Source of the DNA: TWA4 sp034086685
GTDB taxonomy: Bacteria; Bacillota; Clostridia; Lachnospirales; Lachnospiraceae
Reading direction: 5' to 3'
DNA: 64,000 nucleotides
Assembly (NCBI GenBank): GCA_034086685.1
Contig: JAXDZY010000042.1
Location: 36,662 to 100,661 of the forward strand
Part shown: positions 16,991 to 25,592 of the stretch, in pieces
Layout: each line of letters opens with the position of its first letter
Numbering within the stretch: position 1 is the first letter of the stretch
Translations under genes and position numbers: made by a program
Notes under the pieces: model-generated
Seen by the model: the letters and a program-made list of their open reading frames with translations, nothing else
The model's database searches: none
Told to the model about the DNA's origin: nothing

Positions 16991-18056
16991 AATTATAAAT
17001 CGTAAAAAAGTTAAACTTTCTGTTGTTTTAAATGGGAAAAACAAAGGGAAACAGATTGTATTTAATGAGCGGAATGAAATCTGTCTGGCAGATGACGGGC
17101 TTCCTGAAAGGCTGGCCAATGAGATCTGGAAACAGGCAGGTACCGGAACAATCCGCATGCTGGATGACATTGATCTGAATCGGCTGGATATTCAGATGCT
17201 GGAAAATCTGAGATCACAGAAGGCAGTGGAGGACGGCCTGGTTACAGAGGTTTTTACAGAGGTTTTTACGTCAGAACCGGAGCTGGTAATTTTTGGAGGC
17301 GGTCATGTGGCAGTGCCTGTCTGCCATATGGCTGCCATGACCGGATTTCGTGTTACAATCGTGGAAGACCGGCCGGATATGATCACAAAAGAACGATTTC
17401 CGGATGCGGCCAATATTATCTGCCGGTCCTTTGAAGATTTGTCTCCCATACTGGAAAAGCAGGGAGATAACAGTTTTTACGTGATCGTAACCAGAGGACA
17501 TAAATATGACCAGATTTGTCTGGAACAGGTAATGCGTCATGAATATACTTATCTGGGAGTGATCGGAAGTCGGCGTAAAGTGGCGCACTGTCGGGAACTT
17601 CTGCGTGAACATGGATTCCGCAATGCCGAGATCGCGTCGGTTCATATGCCTATTGGTCTGAATATTGGTGCACAGTCACCGGAGGAGATTGCGGTAAGTA
17701 TACTGGCTGAAATGATTCAGGAAAAAAACCGCAGGCAGACGGATTGTTCACCTGTTTCTATCTGGCAATGGATTGCATCTCATCCGGGAGACAGGGCAGT
17801 TATGGCCACTATAATAGAAAAAAACGGTTCTGCGCCTCGTGGAGTCGGAAGCCGCATGCTTTGTCTGAAGGATGGAAAAACCATAGGGACCATAGGAGGC
17901 GGTGTTCTGGAATACGCAGTAGTGCAGGCTGCATCCAGGATGGAAGAGAATGAAATAAAGACCTGCTGGTTTAACCTGAGCAATGAAGCAGGAGCACAGC
18001 TTGGCATGGTCTGCGGCGGTTCTGTCCGTGTCCTGATGCAGGAAATAGTATTGTAA
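16968..18056 (+). CDS. xdhC: XdhC-family maturation factor with three-part architecture
   Basis: A 362-residue protein starting at ATG after AGGAGG. Residues ~1-100 look like a worn XdhC/CoxI domain. Residues ~105-240 are the Rossmann domain (L-V-I-F-G-G-G-H-V-A-V-P-V, V-T-R-G-H-K-Y-D, Y-L-G-V-I-G-S-R-R-K). Residues ~265-360 are a complete CoxI domain (M-A-T-I-I-E-K-N-G-S-A-P-R-G, G-T-I-G-G-G-V-L-E, G-M-V-C-G-G). The usual XdhC has one CoxI domain followed by the Rossmann domain. XdhC proteins bind molybdenum cofactor, promote its sulfuration and insert it into xanthine dehydrogenase. Here it would serve the two hydroxylases of the window. Confidence 0.88.
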   Translation: MYQIIANEIINRKKVKLSVVLNGKNKGKQIVFNERNEICLADDGLPERLANEIWKQAGTGTIRMLDDIDLNRLDIQMLENLRSQKAVEDGLVTEVFTEVFTSEPELVIFGGGHVAVPVCHMAAMTGFRVTIVEDRPDMITKERFPDAANIICRSFEDLSPILEKQGDNSFYVIVTRGHKYDQICLEQVMRHEYTYLGVIGSRRKVAHCRELLREHGFRNAEIASVHMPIGLNIGAQSPEEIAVSILAEMIQEKNRRQTDCSPVSIWQWIASHPGDRAVMATIIEKNGSAPRGVGSRMLCLKDGKTIGTIGGGVLEYAVVQAASRMEENEIKTCWFNLSNEAGAQLGMVCGGSVRVLMQEIVL

Positions 18057-18063
18057 ACAAAAG

Positions 18064-18100
18064 AGGGGGGCTGTCTGGAAACAGGCAGTCCCTGTTTTTG
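18064..18100 (+). terminator. Terminator after xdhC
   Basis: GGGGCTGTCTG, a GAAA tetraloop and CAGGCAGTCCC (with two G-U pairs) are followed by TGTTTTTG. It begins a few bases after the xdhC stop. Confidence 0.75.
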
Positions 18101-18122
18101 TTAAGAATACTGTAACAAAATG

Positions 18123-18189
18123 AAAGAAACACCCCGAAAGGAATTTGCAATGCCTGGAAAGCATACATTCCTGTGAGGGTGTTTTCTTT
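18123..18189. terminator. Second nested hairpin between convergent xdhC and ridA
   Basis: AAAGAAACACCC pairs with GGGTGTTTTCTTT, with inner arms AGGAAT/ATTCCT and GCAATGC/GCAT. A-tract and T-tract flank it, so it could end transcription of both the forward xdhC block and the reverse ygeX-ridA operon. Confidence 0.6.
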
Positions 18190-18234
18190 ATGTTGATTGA
18201 AAAACTAAAAACGGTATAATCCGGCAGATCTGTC

Positions 18235-18615
18235 TTATCCTGTGTAAGCAACAGCTTCGATTTCAACGAGAGCGTCCTTAGGAAGTCTTGCAACTTCTAC
18301 AGCGGCTCTTGCGGGGCAGTCTGTTTCGAAAAATTCGCTGTAAACGGCATTCATATCTGCAAACATATTCATGTCTTTCATGAATACGCCGACTCTGACG
18401 CATGCGTTCATGTCAATGCCTTCGCTGGCCAGAATATTTTTGATGTTGGTCAGAGACTGGCGGGTCTGGCTTTTAATATCGTCGCCGGCAAATGCTCCGG
18501 TTGCGGGATCGATGGGCAGCTGACCGGATACAAACACCATGTCGCCGGCTTTTACTGCCTGTGAATAGGGTCCGATTGCTGCAGGTGCTTTTTCTGTGCT
18601 TAAAATCTTCTTCAT
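18235..18615 (-). CDS. ridA: RidA-family enamine/imine deaminase
   Basis: A 126-residue protein of standard length with A-P-A-A-I-G-P-Y-S-Q-A-V, F-V-S-G-Q-L-P-I-D-P, the catalytic-arginine region C-P-A-R-A-A-V-E-V and L-V-E-I-E-A-V-A. RidA hydrolyses reactive enamines such as 2-aminoacrylate to the keto acid and ammonia. Its gene is last in the ygeX-ygeY-ygeW-arcC-permease operon, and YgeX-type diaminopropionate ammonia-lyases are known to form 2-aminoacrylate, so the pairing makes biochemical sense. ATG 18615 follows AGGAGT. Confidence 0.93.
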   Translation of the reverse strand: MKKILSTEKAPAAIGPYSQAVKAGDMVFVSGQLPIDPATGAFAGDDIKSQTRQSLTNIKNILASEGIDMNACVRVGVFMKDMNMFADMNAVYSEFFETDCPARAAVEVARLPKDALVEIEAVAYTG

Positions 18616-18775
18616 GTCAGTAATACTCCTTGCATAAAATGAAATGGATGATCCTTCAGGATCAGGTAAGCCGCAGTGCCCGGCAAACAGAATTACCAGG
18701 CACTGCAATGTGTCTTAAATGTATTAAAAACAGTATCAGTATATCACATAAATGATTATTTTGCATCTTTAATGA

Positions 18776-20116
18776 TTACTTTGCATCATCCACAGGGACT
18801 TCTTTTGTTTTGGGAAGAATGATATTGAGGGCAACAGCTACGATGGTAGCAACAACAACGGGAGATTTGCCGAAAATGGTTGTAACCCATGAAGGGAATG
18901 CGGCCAGAGAAGCAGATGCCTGACATACGCCCATGCCCAGTGCTGCAGCAAGACCTACGATGGAAGTGTTGCGGTAGTTCATATTCTCTGTCATAACCAG
19001 TTTGATACCGGTCATGGCAATAGATGCAAATACGGTAACGGTTGCGCCGCCCAGCACACATTGAGGGATTGTGGTCAGCACAGCTGAGAATTTGGGAATC
19101 AGACCGGCCAGAAGCATGAATATGGCAGTAAGTCCCAGAACACAGCGGTTGATAACCTTGGTGGTGGATACGATACCTACGTTCTGACTGTAGGTGGCAG
19201 TGGGAAGACATCCGAAGAATGCACTTACAATATTGCAGATGCCGTATCCGGTGATGGCGCCTTTTAACTCCTTATTGGTAGGAAGACGATCCATGCCGCC
19301 TGTGGTAGTAGCAGAGAAATCGCCGATGGCCTGGATGGCATTGATGGCAAAAAGGATTGCCAGTGCAACGCAGGCTGAAGGTTCAAAATCAATGCCGAAA
19401 TGCATGAAACGGGGCAGCTGGAACCAGGAAGCGGATGCAACACTGTCAAAGCTCACCATACCGAAACACATGGACATGATATAACCGGCAACCATGCCAA
19501 TCAGAATAGATGCGAGTTTGGCAAAACCTTTTGTGAAATGGTTTAATGCGGTTACAACAGCCAGCGTAAACAGTGCAACGGTCCAGTTCTGCCAGGAACC
19601 ATAGGATTCACTGGAAGCACCGCCTGCCATATAGTTGATGGCAGTGGGATACAGGGAAAGACCAATGGTAAATACCACGGTGCCCGCAATCAGCGGAGGG
19701 AAAAATTTACGGATCTGATTAATGGACAGACCTACGATAAACGCCACAAGACCTCCGACGATCTGTGCTCCCAGAATGGTGGCTATACCGAAATCCTCTG
19801 CGATGGCCTGCATGCTGGGAACATAAGCAAAACTTACGCCCATGATAACGGGCAGCTTTGCGCCTAAACGGATATCCTTAAAACCGATTGTGAACAGCTG
19901 CAGCAAAGTTGACAGCGCAGAGAATACCAGGGAAGCCTGAATCAGAATAACTCTGTCCTGTCCCTCGATTCCCGCTGCGCCGGCTACAATGATGGCGGGA
20001 GTAACACAACCTACGATCATTGCCACCAGATGCTGAACTGCCAGAGGAAGTGCCTGAGAAAACTTCGGCACACCGTCCAGTTCAAATATAGAAGCATATT
20101 TCTTCTCTTTGCCCAT
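18776..20116 (-). CDS. NCS2-family purine (xanthine/urate) permease
   Basis: A 446-residue polytopic transporter of the nucleobase:cation symporter-2 family: L-P-L-A-V-Q-H-L-V-A-M (helix 1 QH motif), G-D-F-S-A-T-T-T-G-G and T-Y-S-Q-N-V-G-I-V-S-T-T. The last two are substrate-site signatures in the xanthine/urate branch, rather than the uracil branch. It lies 17 bp after arcC and within the ygeX operon, so it most likely imports the purine consumed by the locus. Whether it prefers xanthine, urate or both cannot be told by eye. Confidence 0.92.
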   Translation of the reverse strand: MGKEKKYASIFELDGVPKFSQALPLAVQHLVAMIVGCVTPAIIVAGAAGIEGQDRVILIQASLVFSALSTLLQLFTIGFKDIRLGAKLPVIMGVSFAYVPSMQAIAEDFGIATILGAQIVGGLVAFIVGLSINQIRKFFPPLIAGTVVFTIGLSLYPTAINYMAGGASSESYGSWQNWTVALFTLAVVTALNHFTKGFAKLASILIGMVAGYIMSMCFGMVSFDSVASASWFQLPRFMHFGIDFEPSACVALAILFAINAIQAIGDFSATTTGGMDRLPTNKELKGAITGYGICNIVSAFFGCLPTATYSQNVGIVSTTKVINRCVLGLTAIFMLLAGLIPKFSAVLTTIPQCVLGGATVTVFASIAMTGIKLVMTENMNYRNTSIVGLAAALGMGVCQASASLAAFPSWVTTIFGKSPVVVATIVAVALNIILPKTKEVPVDDAK

Positions 20117-20133
20117 AATCCGGTACCTCCTTT

Positions 20134-21081
20134 TTATGACTGGTGAATCCTTGTTCCGGTTTTGCCCAGAATGCCGTCTTTGGCCTTTTCAAGGAGAGTG
20201 ATCAGGGAAGTACGGTTATTGCCTGATTCGGCAAATGCCACTGCTGCCTCCACTTTTGGAAGCATGGAGCCGGGAGCAAAATGACCTTCGGCTATATATT
20301 TTTTCGCTTCTTCGCAGTTCATATCATCCAGCCATTTTTCATCCGGTTTTCCGAAATTAACAGCAACTTTTTCCACTGCTGTCAGAATGATCAGGAAATC
20401 TGCGTCCAGTTCCTGGGCAAGCAGGTTGCTGACAAAATCTTTATCAATAACAGCAGAAGCTCCTTTCAGATGATTGCCCTGCAGAGTTACAGGAATACCG
20501 CCGCCGCCGCATGCAATAACCAGCTGACCGGATTCTACCAGAGAGCGGATCGCACCGATTTCAATGATTTCAACCGGTTTGGGAGAAGCAACCACACGGC
20601 GGTAGCCGCGTCCGGCATCTTCTTTCATGATGTAGCCGTACTTTTCTTCCGCTGTTTTAGCCTGTTCGGCATTCATGAAATGACCGATGGGTTTTGAGGG
20701 ATTCTGAAAAGCAGGATCTTCAGGGTCCACACGGATCTGTGTGATCATGGTAGCAACGGGCATATCAAAAATCCCCCTGTTATACAGTTCTTCGCGCAGT
20801 GCATTCTGCAGATCGTATCCGATATATGCCTGGCTCATGGCAACACAGACAGATAATGGGGTGTTGGGCTGATTGGGATTTTCACGGGACAGAGCAGCCA
20901 TGGCATTGTTGATCATGCCAACCTGTGGTCCGTTTCCATGAGCTACAACAACTTCACAGCCTTCCTGGATCAGATCGACGATAGCGCGGGCAGTGATTTT
21001 AACTGCCTGCATCTGCTCCGGAAGAGTATTTCCAAGTGCATTGCCCCCCAGAGCAATCACAATTCTTTTTTTCTTTTCCAT
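20134..21081 (-). CDS. arcC: Carbamate kinase
   Basis: A 315-residue enzyme of normal length: V-I-A-L-G-G-N-A-L-G, V-A-H-G-N-G-P-Q-V-G, C-G-G-G-G-I-P-V and S-M-L-P-K-V-E-A-A are the carbamate kinase signatures. It makes ATP from carbamoyl phosphate and ADP. Placed directly after ygeW, a carbamoyltransferase, it would turn carbamoyl phosphate from purine-ring breakdown into ATP. ATG 21081 follows GGAGG; a GTG 18 bp upstream overlaps that site and is less likely. Confidence 0.95.
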   Translation of the reverse strand: MEKKKRIVIALGGNALGNTLPEQMQAVKITARAIVDLIQEGCEVVVAHGNGPQVGMINNAMAALSRENPNQPNTPLSVCVAMSQAYIGYDLQNALREELYNRGIFDMPVATMITQIRVDPEDPAFQNPSKPIGHFMNAEQAKTAEEKYGYIMKEDAGRGYRRVVASPKPVEIIEIGAIRSLVESGQLVIACGGGGIPVTLQGNHLKGASAVIDKDFVSNLLAQELDADFLIILTAVEKVAVNFGKPDEKWLDDMNCEEAKKYIAEGHFAPGSMLPKVEAAVAFAESGNNRTSLITLLEKAKDGILGKTGTRIHQS

Positions 21082-21268
21082 AAAACAAGCTTCCTCCACA
21101 TTATAAAGATAATTTCTCCCTGCAGCCTGAAAAAAATACAGCTCAGACTTCTCCGGAAATCAGAGAACGTGAAGCTTTATTACAGAGAAATCCTGTAAAG
21201 GGACACGCTGTTGATAAAGTTCTGAGCTGTAAAGGGAAGATAATTATCTCATCTGATAGTATGATTTT

Positions 21269-22462
21269 TTATTTAAGGATTCTGGGAGTACCTTTTTCTT
21301 CCAGTTTCTTTAACAGAGCTGCAGGATCTTCGAATTTGGCCAGCAGGATCATTGCTGCGATTACGTAAGGCTTGTAGCTTGCTTCTTTGTACAGCGGTGT
21401 ACGGTAGCGGTCGAATACGGATGCGTCAACTTCACCTTCCTTGCAGCTTACGCCGGTGATATCAGCGGGCAGGCAGTGCAGATACAGAGCTTTGCCGTCT
21501 TTTGTTGTAGCCATGAGTTCTTCGGTACATGCCCAGTCCTTGTGTTCTGCGTTCTGAGCCAGCAGTTCTTTTTCAAGGGCCTTGATGCCTTCAGTATCAC
21601 CTTCGCCATACAGATTGGTTCTCTTTTCCATTGCCGCAAAAGGAGCCCAGCTCTTGGGATATACAATATCAGCATCTTTGAAAGCGTCAGCCATGTCGTT
21701 TGTTCTGCGGAAAGAACCGCCGCTTGCTGCAGCATTTTTCTTTGCAACTTCTTCAACTTCAGGCATTACTTCGTATCCTTCGGGATGAGCCAGAACAACT
21801 TCCATACCCATACGTGTCATCAGACCGATTACACCCTGGGGAACGGACAGAGGTTTGCCGTAAGAAGGAGAGTAAGCCCATGTCATAGCCAGTTTTTTGC
21901 CTTTCAGATTTTCAACGCCGCCGAATTCGTGGATAATATGCAGCATATCAGCCATACACTGTGTGGGATGATCGATATCGCACTGCAGGTTAACCAGAGT
22001 GGGTCTCTGCTCCAGAATACCGTCCTTGTTGCCCTGTTCAACGGCATCTGCTACTTCATGCATGTAAGCATTGCCTTTGCCGATATACATGTCGTCACGA
22101 ATACCGATAACGTCAGCCATGAAAGAGATCATGTTGGCTGTTTCACGAACGGTTTCGCCGTGAGCTACCTGGGATTTGCCTTCGTCCAGATCCTGAACTT
22201 CCAGACCCAGCAGGTTGCATGCGGAAGCAAAAGAAAAACGGGTACGTGTGGAATTATCACGGAACAGAGAAATGCCAAGTCCGCTTTCGAATACTTTTGT
22301 GGAGATGTTGTTTTCTCTCATGTAGCGAAGAGCATCAGCAACTGTCCATACAGCTTCCAGTTCATCATCTGTCTTTTCCCATGTCAGGAAGAAGTCATTG
22401 TTGTACATTTCCTTGAAGTTTAATGAGTTTAATTTGTCAATATATTTCTGTAATGTTTCCAT
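21269..22462 (-). CDS. ygeW: Knotted carbamoyltransferase YgeW
   Basis: A 397-residue carbamoyltransferase with the carbamoyl-phosphate motif S-T-R-T-R (F-R-D-N-S-T-R-T-R-F-S-F), second-substrate/catalytic segments D-H-P-T-Q-C and H-C-L-P-A-D, and the long central insertion of the YgeW family. It is a relative of aspartate and ornithine carbamoyltransferases with its own unknown acceptor. In this operon it probably runs in the phosphorolytic direction, releasing carbamoyl phosphate from a ureido compound for ArcC. It lies between ygeY (156 bp) and arcC (187 bp). Confidence 0.95.
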   Translation of the reverse strand: METLQKYIDKLNSLNFKEMYNNDFFLTWEKTDDELEAVWTVADALRYMRENNISTKVFESGLGISLFRDNSTRTRFSFASACNLLGLEVQDLDEGKSQVAHGETVRETANMISFMADVIGIRDDMYIGKGNAYMHEVADAVEQGNKDGILEQRPTLVNLQCDIDHPTQCMADMLHIIHEFGGVENLKGKKLAMTWAYSPSYGKPLSVPQGVIGLMTRMGMEVVLAHPEGYEVMPEVEEVAKKNAAASGGSFRRTNDMADAFKDADIVYPKSWAPFAAMEKRTNLYGEGDTEGIKALEKELLAQNAEHKDWACTEELMATTKDGKALYLHCLPADITGVSCKEGEVDASVFDRYRTPLYKEASYKPYVIAAMILLAKFEDPAALLKKLEEKGTPRILK

Positions 22463-22618
22463 AGTAAATTACCTTAGCCTTTCTTGAAATCGGGTAAAAT
22501 ATGCTTCTGCCGGAAAATCAGTGGCAGTGGTGTGGTATGGGATTTTCCGGCATCAGGCAGTAAAAGTGATTGTGGGAAAACTGATATTATTTATCTGTTT
22601 TTTGTAATCTGTCTGCTG

Positions 22619-23929
22619 TTATTTGCAGTAGCATGCGGGCAGTGCAGCGTAAACAGCAGCGCAGGTAACCAGATCCTGTTTCCAGGTCATTTCATTGGGA
22701 GCATGAGCCTGAGCCTCTGCGCCGGGACCAAAGCCGATGCAGGGGATACCGTTGCGTCCCATGATGGAAACGCCGTTGGTGGAGAATGTCCACTTGTCTG
22801 TTAACGGACGTGCCTGTCTCATTTCCAGAGTATCTGCTGCGCCGATACGTTTGTCGCCGTACAGACCGTTGTAAGCTTCTTCCATAGCCTTTGTTACAGC
22901 GTGATCCTTGGGAATCGCCCATGTAGGGAAGTAGCATTCGATGGGATATACGCATCCGGTATAGGAAGGACGGTCATAGTTGTACATGGATACTACTACG
23001 TCATCGCCATATTTCTTTACGCTGGGCAGAGCACGGATTTCATCCAGGCAGCTTTCCCATGTTTCTCCGAATGTCATACGACGGTCAAGGGAGATTGCAC
23101 AGGAATCTGCAACTGCACAGCGGCTGGGAGATGTATAGAATATCTGAGAAACGGTAACGGTACCGCGGCCCAGGAAACGAGCTTCTTCATAGTCTTTGTT
23201 GTATCTGGGATCGAGCATTTTTACAAGACCTTTGATTTCCGTATCGTCTTCTGCATCATTTTCATTTAATGAACGAATGTCCTGCAGGATATCAGCCATC
23301 TTGTAAATTGCATTGTCACCGCGTTCGGGAGCGGAGCCGTGGCAGGAAATACCTTTTACGTCAACGCGGATTTCCATACGTCCTCTCTGTCCGCGGTAGA
23401 TACCGCCGTCAGTGGGTTCTGTGGAAACAACGAATTCAGGGCGGATCTTATCCTCGTTGATGATATACTGCCAGCAGAGACCGTCACAGTCTTCTTCCTG
23501 AACAGTACCGACTACCATGATTTTGTAGCCTTCGGGAATCAGTCCCAGATCCTTCATGATTCTTGCACCGTAAACACCGGATACAAGGCCGCCGCACTGA
23601 TCGGATACGCCGCGTCCGCCGATTTCGGTTTCATTTTCATAGCCTTCGTAGGGATCGAATTTCCAGTTCTCGATGTTGCCGATACCTACTGTATCAATGT
23701 GAGCATCGAAGCTGATGATCCTGTCTCCGGTTCCCATAAATCCCATGACATTGCCCATGGGATCGATTTCTACCTGATCAAAGTTCAGTTCGCGCATTTT
23801 AGCGGCGATTGTCTCCACATGTTTTCTTTCGTCACAGCTTTCACCGGGATTGCGGACGATGTCACGTAAAAACTGATTCATATCTGCACTGTAATTCTGG
23901 GCAGCTTCTTTAATTTTTGCAAAATCCAT
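22619..23929 (-). CDS. ygeY: M20-family hydrolase YgeY (selenium-metabolism linked)
   Basis: A 436-residue metal-dependent hydrolase with M20 motifs: F-D-A-H-I-D-T-V (metal His and Asp), G-R-G-V-S-D-Q-C-G-G, T-V-Q-E-E-D-C-D-G (catalytic Glu) and a late G-F-G-P-G-A-E-A-Q-A-H-A-P-N-E. This is the YgeY branch, found with selenium-dependent hydroxylases. Presumed role: hydrolysis of an amide or ureido bond of a purine-derived intermediate before YgeX acts. It lies 62 bp downstream of ygeX in the same operon. Confidence 0.95.
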   Translation of the reverse strand: MDFAKIKEAAQNYSADMNQFLRDIVRNPGESCDERKHVETIAAKMRELNFDQVEIDPMGNVMGFMGTGDRIISFDAHIDTVGIGNIENWKFDPYEGYENETEIGGRGVSDQCGGLVSGVYGARIMKDLGLIPEGYKIMVVGTVQEEDCDGLCWQYIINEDKIRPEFVVSTEPTDGGIYRGQRGRMEIRVDVKGISCHGSAPERGDNAIYKMADILQDIRSLNENDAEDDTEIKGLVKMLDPRYNKDYEEARFLGRGTVTVSQIFYTSPSRCAVADSCAISLDRRMTFGETWESCLDEIRALPSVKKYGDDVVVSMYNYDRPSYTGCVYPIECYFPTWAIPKDHAVTKAMEEAYNGLYGDKRIGAADTLEMRQARPLTDKWTFSTNGVSIMGRNGIPCIGFGPGAEAQAHAPNEMTWKQDLVTCAAVYAALPACYCK

Positions 23930-23991
23930 TGTATCTTCCTCCTGAAAAAAATGATTGTTATATTATGTAAAGCATTGAATGTTCGATGGTT

Positions 23992-25200
23992 TTATCTTTC
24001 TTTGCCTTCCCAGACGATATTCTTATAGCGTTCAGGGTCTGTGTCACCTTCGGTGGAGAAGCAGAGTACTTTTGAGTTCTCATCCAGACCGATGGCTTCC
24101 TTCAGCTCTTTGTATTCGGGCATTGTCATGATGGCTGCCAGAGTGCCGAAAGGCGCGGCTCCTGATTCGCCGGAACAGATTGCGGGATCACCTTTGATGG
24201 GGGCGGCCAGCATTCTCATACCTTTTGCCGCTGCCCAGTCGGGAGTCGCGATAAATACACTTACATGATTTTTTAAGATATCCCATGAGATGGTGTTGGG
24301 TTCGCCGCAGGCAAGCCCTGCCATGATAGTCTGCATATCGCCGTCCACGATGGCTTCTTCACCGGTTCCAAGTACTGCTCCTTTGTAAAGGCATGCAGCT
24401 ACATCTGCTTCAACCACAACTACTGTGGGCGGGTTATCGGGATAACGGTTGGCGAAATATCCCTGAACAGCACCTGCCAGTGAACCTACACCTGCCTGTA
24501 CAAATACATGAGTGGGGCGTTCGCAGCCGTAATCAGCCAGCTGTTCGTTTGCTTCCATAGCCATGGTGCCGTAACCCTGCATGATCCAGGCGGGAATTTC
24601 TTCATAACCTTTCCACGCTGTATCCTGAACAACTACACCGTTGGGAGTTTTTTCGGCAGCGGCGGCAGCCATACGCACGCATTCATCATAATTTACTTCT
24701 TCTATGGTAGCTGTTGCACCTTCCGCCTGAATATTTTTCAGACGGGTCTGTGTGGAGCCCTTGGGCATGTATACAACTGCTTTCTGTTTTAAACGGTTGG
24801 CAGCCCATGCAACACCACGGCCGTGGTTGCCGTCGGTGGCGGTAAAGAATGTTGCCTGTCCGAACTCTTCTCTTAAAGCATCAGAGGTCAGAACATTGTA
24901 GGGCAGTTCGGAAACATCTTTTCCGGTCTGTTTTGCAATGTAACGTGCCATGGCGAAAGAACCACCCAGCACTTTGAAAGCATTCAGCCCGAAACGGTAG
25001 GATTCATCTTTTACATATAATTCTTTTAATCCCAGGTATCCGGCCATTTTTTCAAGTTTTGTTAATGGTGTCACACTGTACTGAGGAAAACTCTGATGAA
25101 AAGCACGTGCTTTGGCGATTTCATCCAGAGCCATAACCTTTAACTGACTGTCATCTGTTTTGGGCATTTTATTGACTGCCCATTTGATCATGTCGCTCAT
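23992..25200 (-). CDS. ygeX: 2,3-diaminopropionate ammonia-lyase YgeX
   Basis: A 402-residue fold-type II PLP enzyme. The PLP lysine is K76 in R-F-G-L-N-A-F-K-V-L-G-G-S; D-G-N-H-G-R-G-V-A and the C-terminal S-G-E-S-G-A-A segment contact the cofactor. The family converts 2,3-diaminopropionate to pyruvate and two ammonia via 2-aminoacrylate. It is the first gene of the reverse operon, with AAGGAGG before the ATG and a promoter at 25258-25285. In this locus it would be the step that yields pyruvate from the purine carbon skeleton. Confidence 0.95.
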   Translation of the reverse strand: MSDMIKWAVNKMPKTDDSQLKVMALDEIAKARAFHQSFPQYSVTPLTKLEKMAGYLGLKELYVKDESYRFGLNAFKVLGGSFAMARYIAKQTGKDVSELPYNVLTSDALREEFGQATFFTATDGNHGRGVAWAANRLKQKAVVYMPKGSTQTRLKNIQAEGATATIEEVNYDECVRMAAAAAEKTPNGVVVQDTAWKGYEEIPAWIMQGYGTMAMEANEQLADYGCERPTHVFVQAGVGSLAGAVQGYFANRYPDNPPTVVVVEADVAACLYKGAVLGTGEEAIVDGDMQTIMAGLACGEPNTISWDILKNHVSVFIATPDWAAAKGMRMLAAPIKGDPAICSGESGAAPFGTLAAIMTMPEYKELKEAIGLDENSKVLCFSTEGDTDPERYKNIVWEGKER

Positions 25201-25592
25201 AACATCCTCCTTGCGGTTCCGTTCCTAAAAGTTTTTTTGTTTTTTCTTTCTGACTCCATCATATCACAAAAAAATAATTTTGCAAGTGTTTTCTGAAAAA
25301 AATTTAGCTTAACTAAAAAAATATCTTTTTCCACTTGCATTTGTAGAAAAATAATGTTATTATTGAGCTACAAACGAGATGATTGTGCAAAAAAACGGAT
25401 AATAAAGCAAATACTAATAGTCCGAATGCTGTAAATTTTCCAAAAAAGATTGTAACAAACAAAACACGCGTTTTTACAGGGAATATGTATTGAACTTATA
25501 AACTAAATTTTTTTTAGCACATTATTTTGCAAAATCAGAGCAGATACTTTGTAAAAACAGCAGCCCCAATTTTAAGAAAGAGAGGTATATCA
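25201..25592. promoter_or_regulatory. Divergent control region between ygeX and ssnA operons
   Basis: This 392-bp gap is very AT-rich and holds no gene. On the minus strand TTGCAA (25280-25285) and TATGAT (25258-25263), 16 bp apart, form a good promoter for ygeX. Just behind it is a dyad TTTAG-N5-CTAAA (25303-25317); near the ssnA side is the related dyad CTAAA-N5-TTTAG (25503-25517). These could bind a common regulator. No clear -10/-35 pair was found for ssnA. Confidence 0.55.

Noticed and set aside
25515..25531. Sigma-54-like element before ssnA (AGCAC, then TTTGC)
   Set aside because: The nearly invariant GG of the -24 box is AG and the spacing is one base too long; the only NtrC-like regulator in the window lacks the sigma-54 loop.
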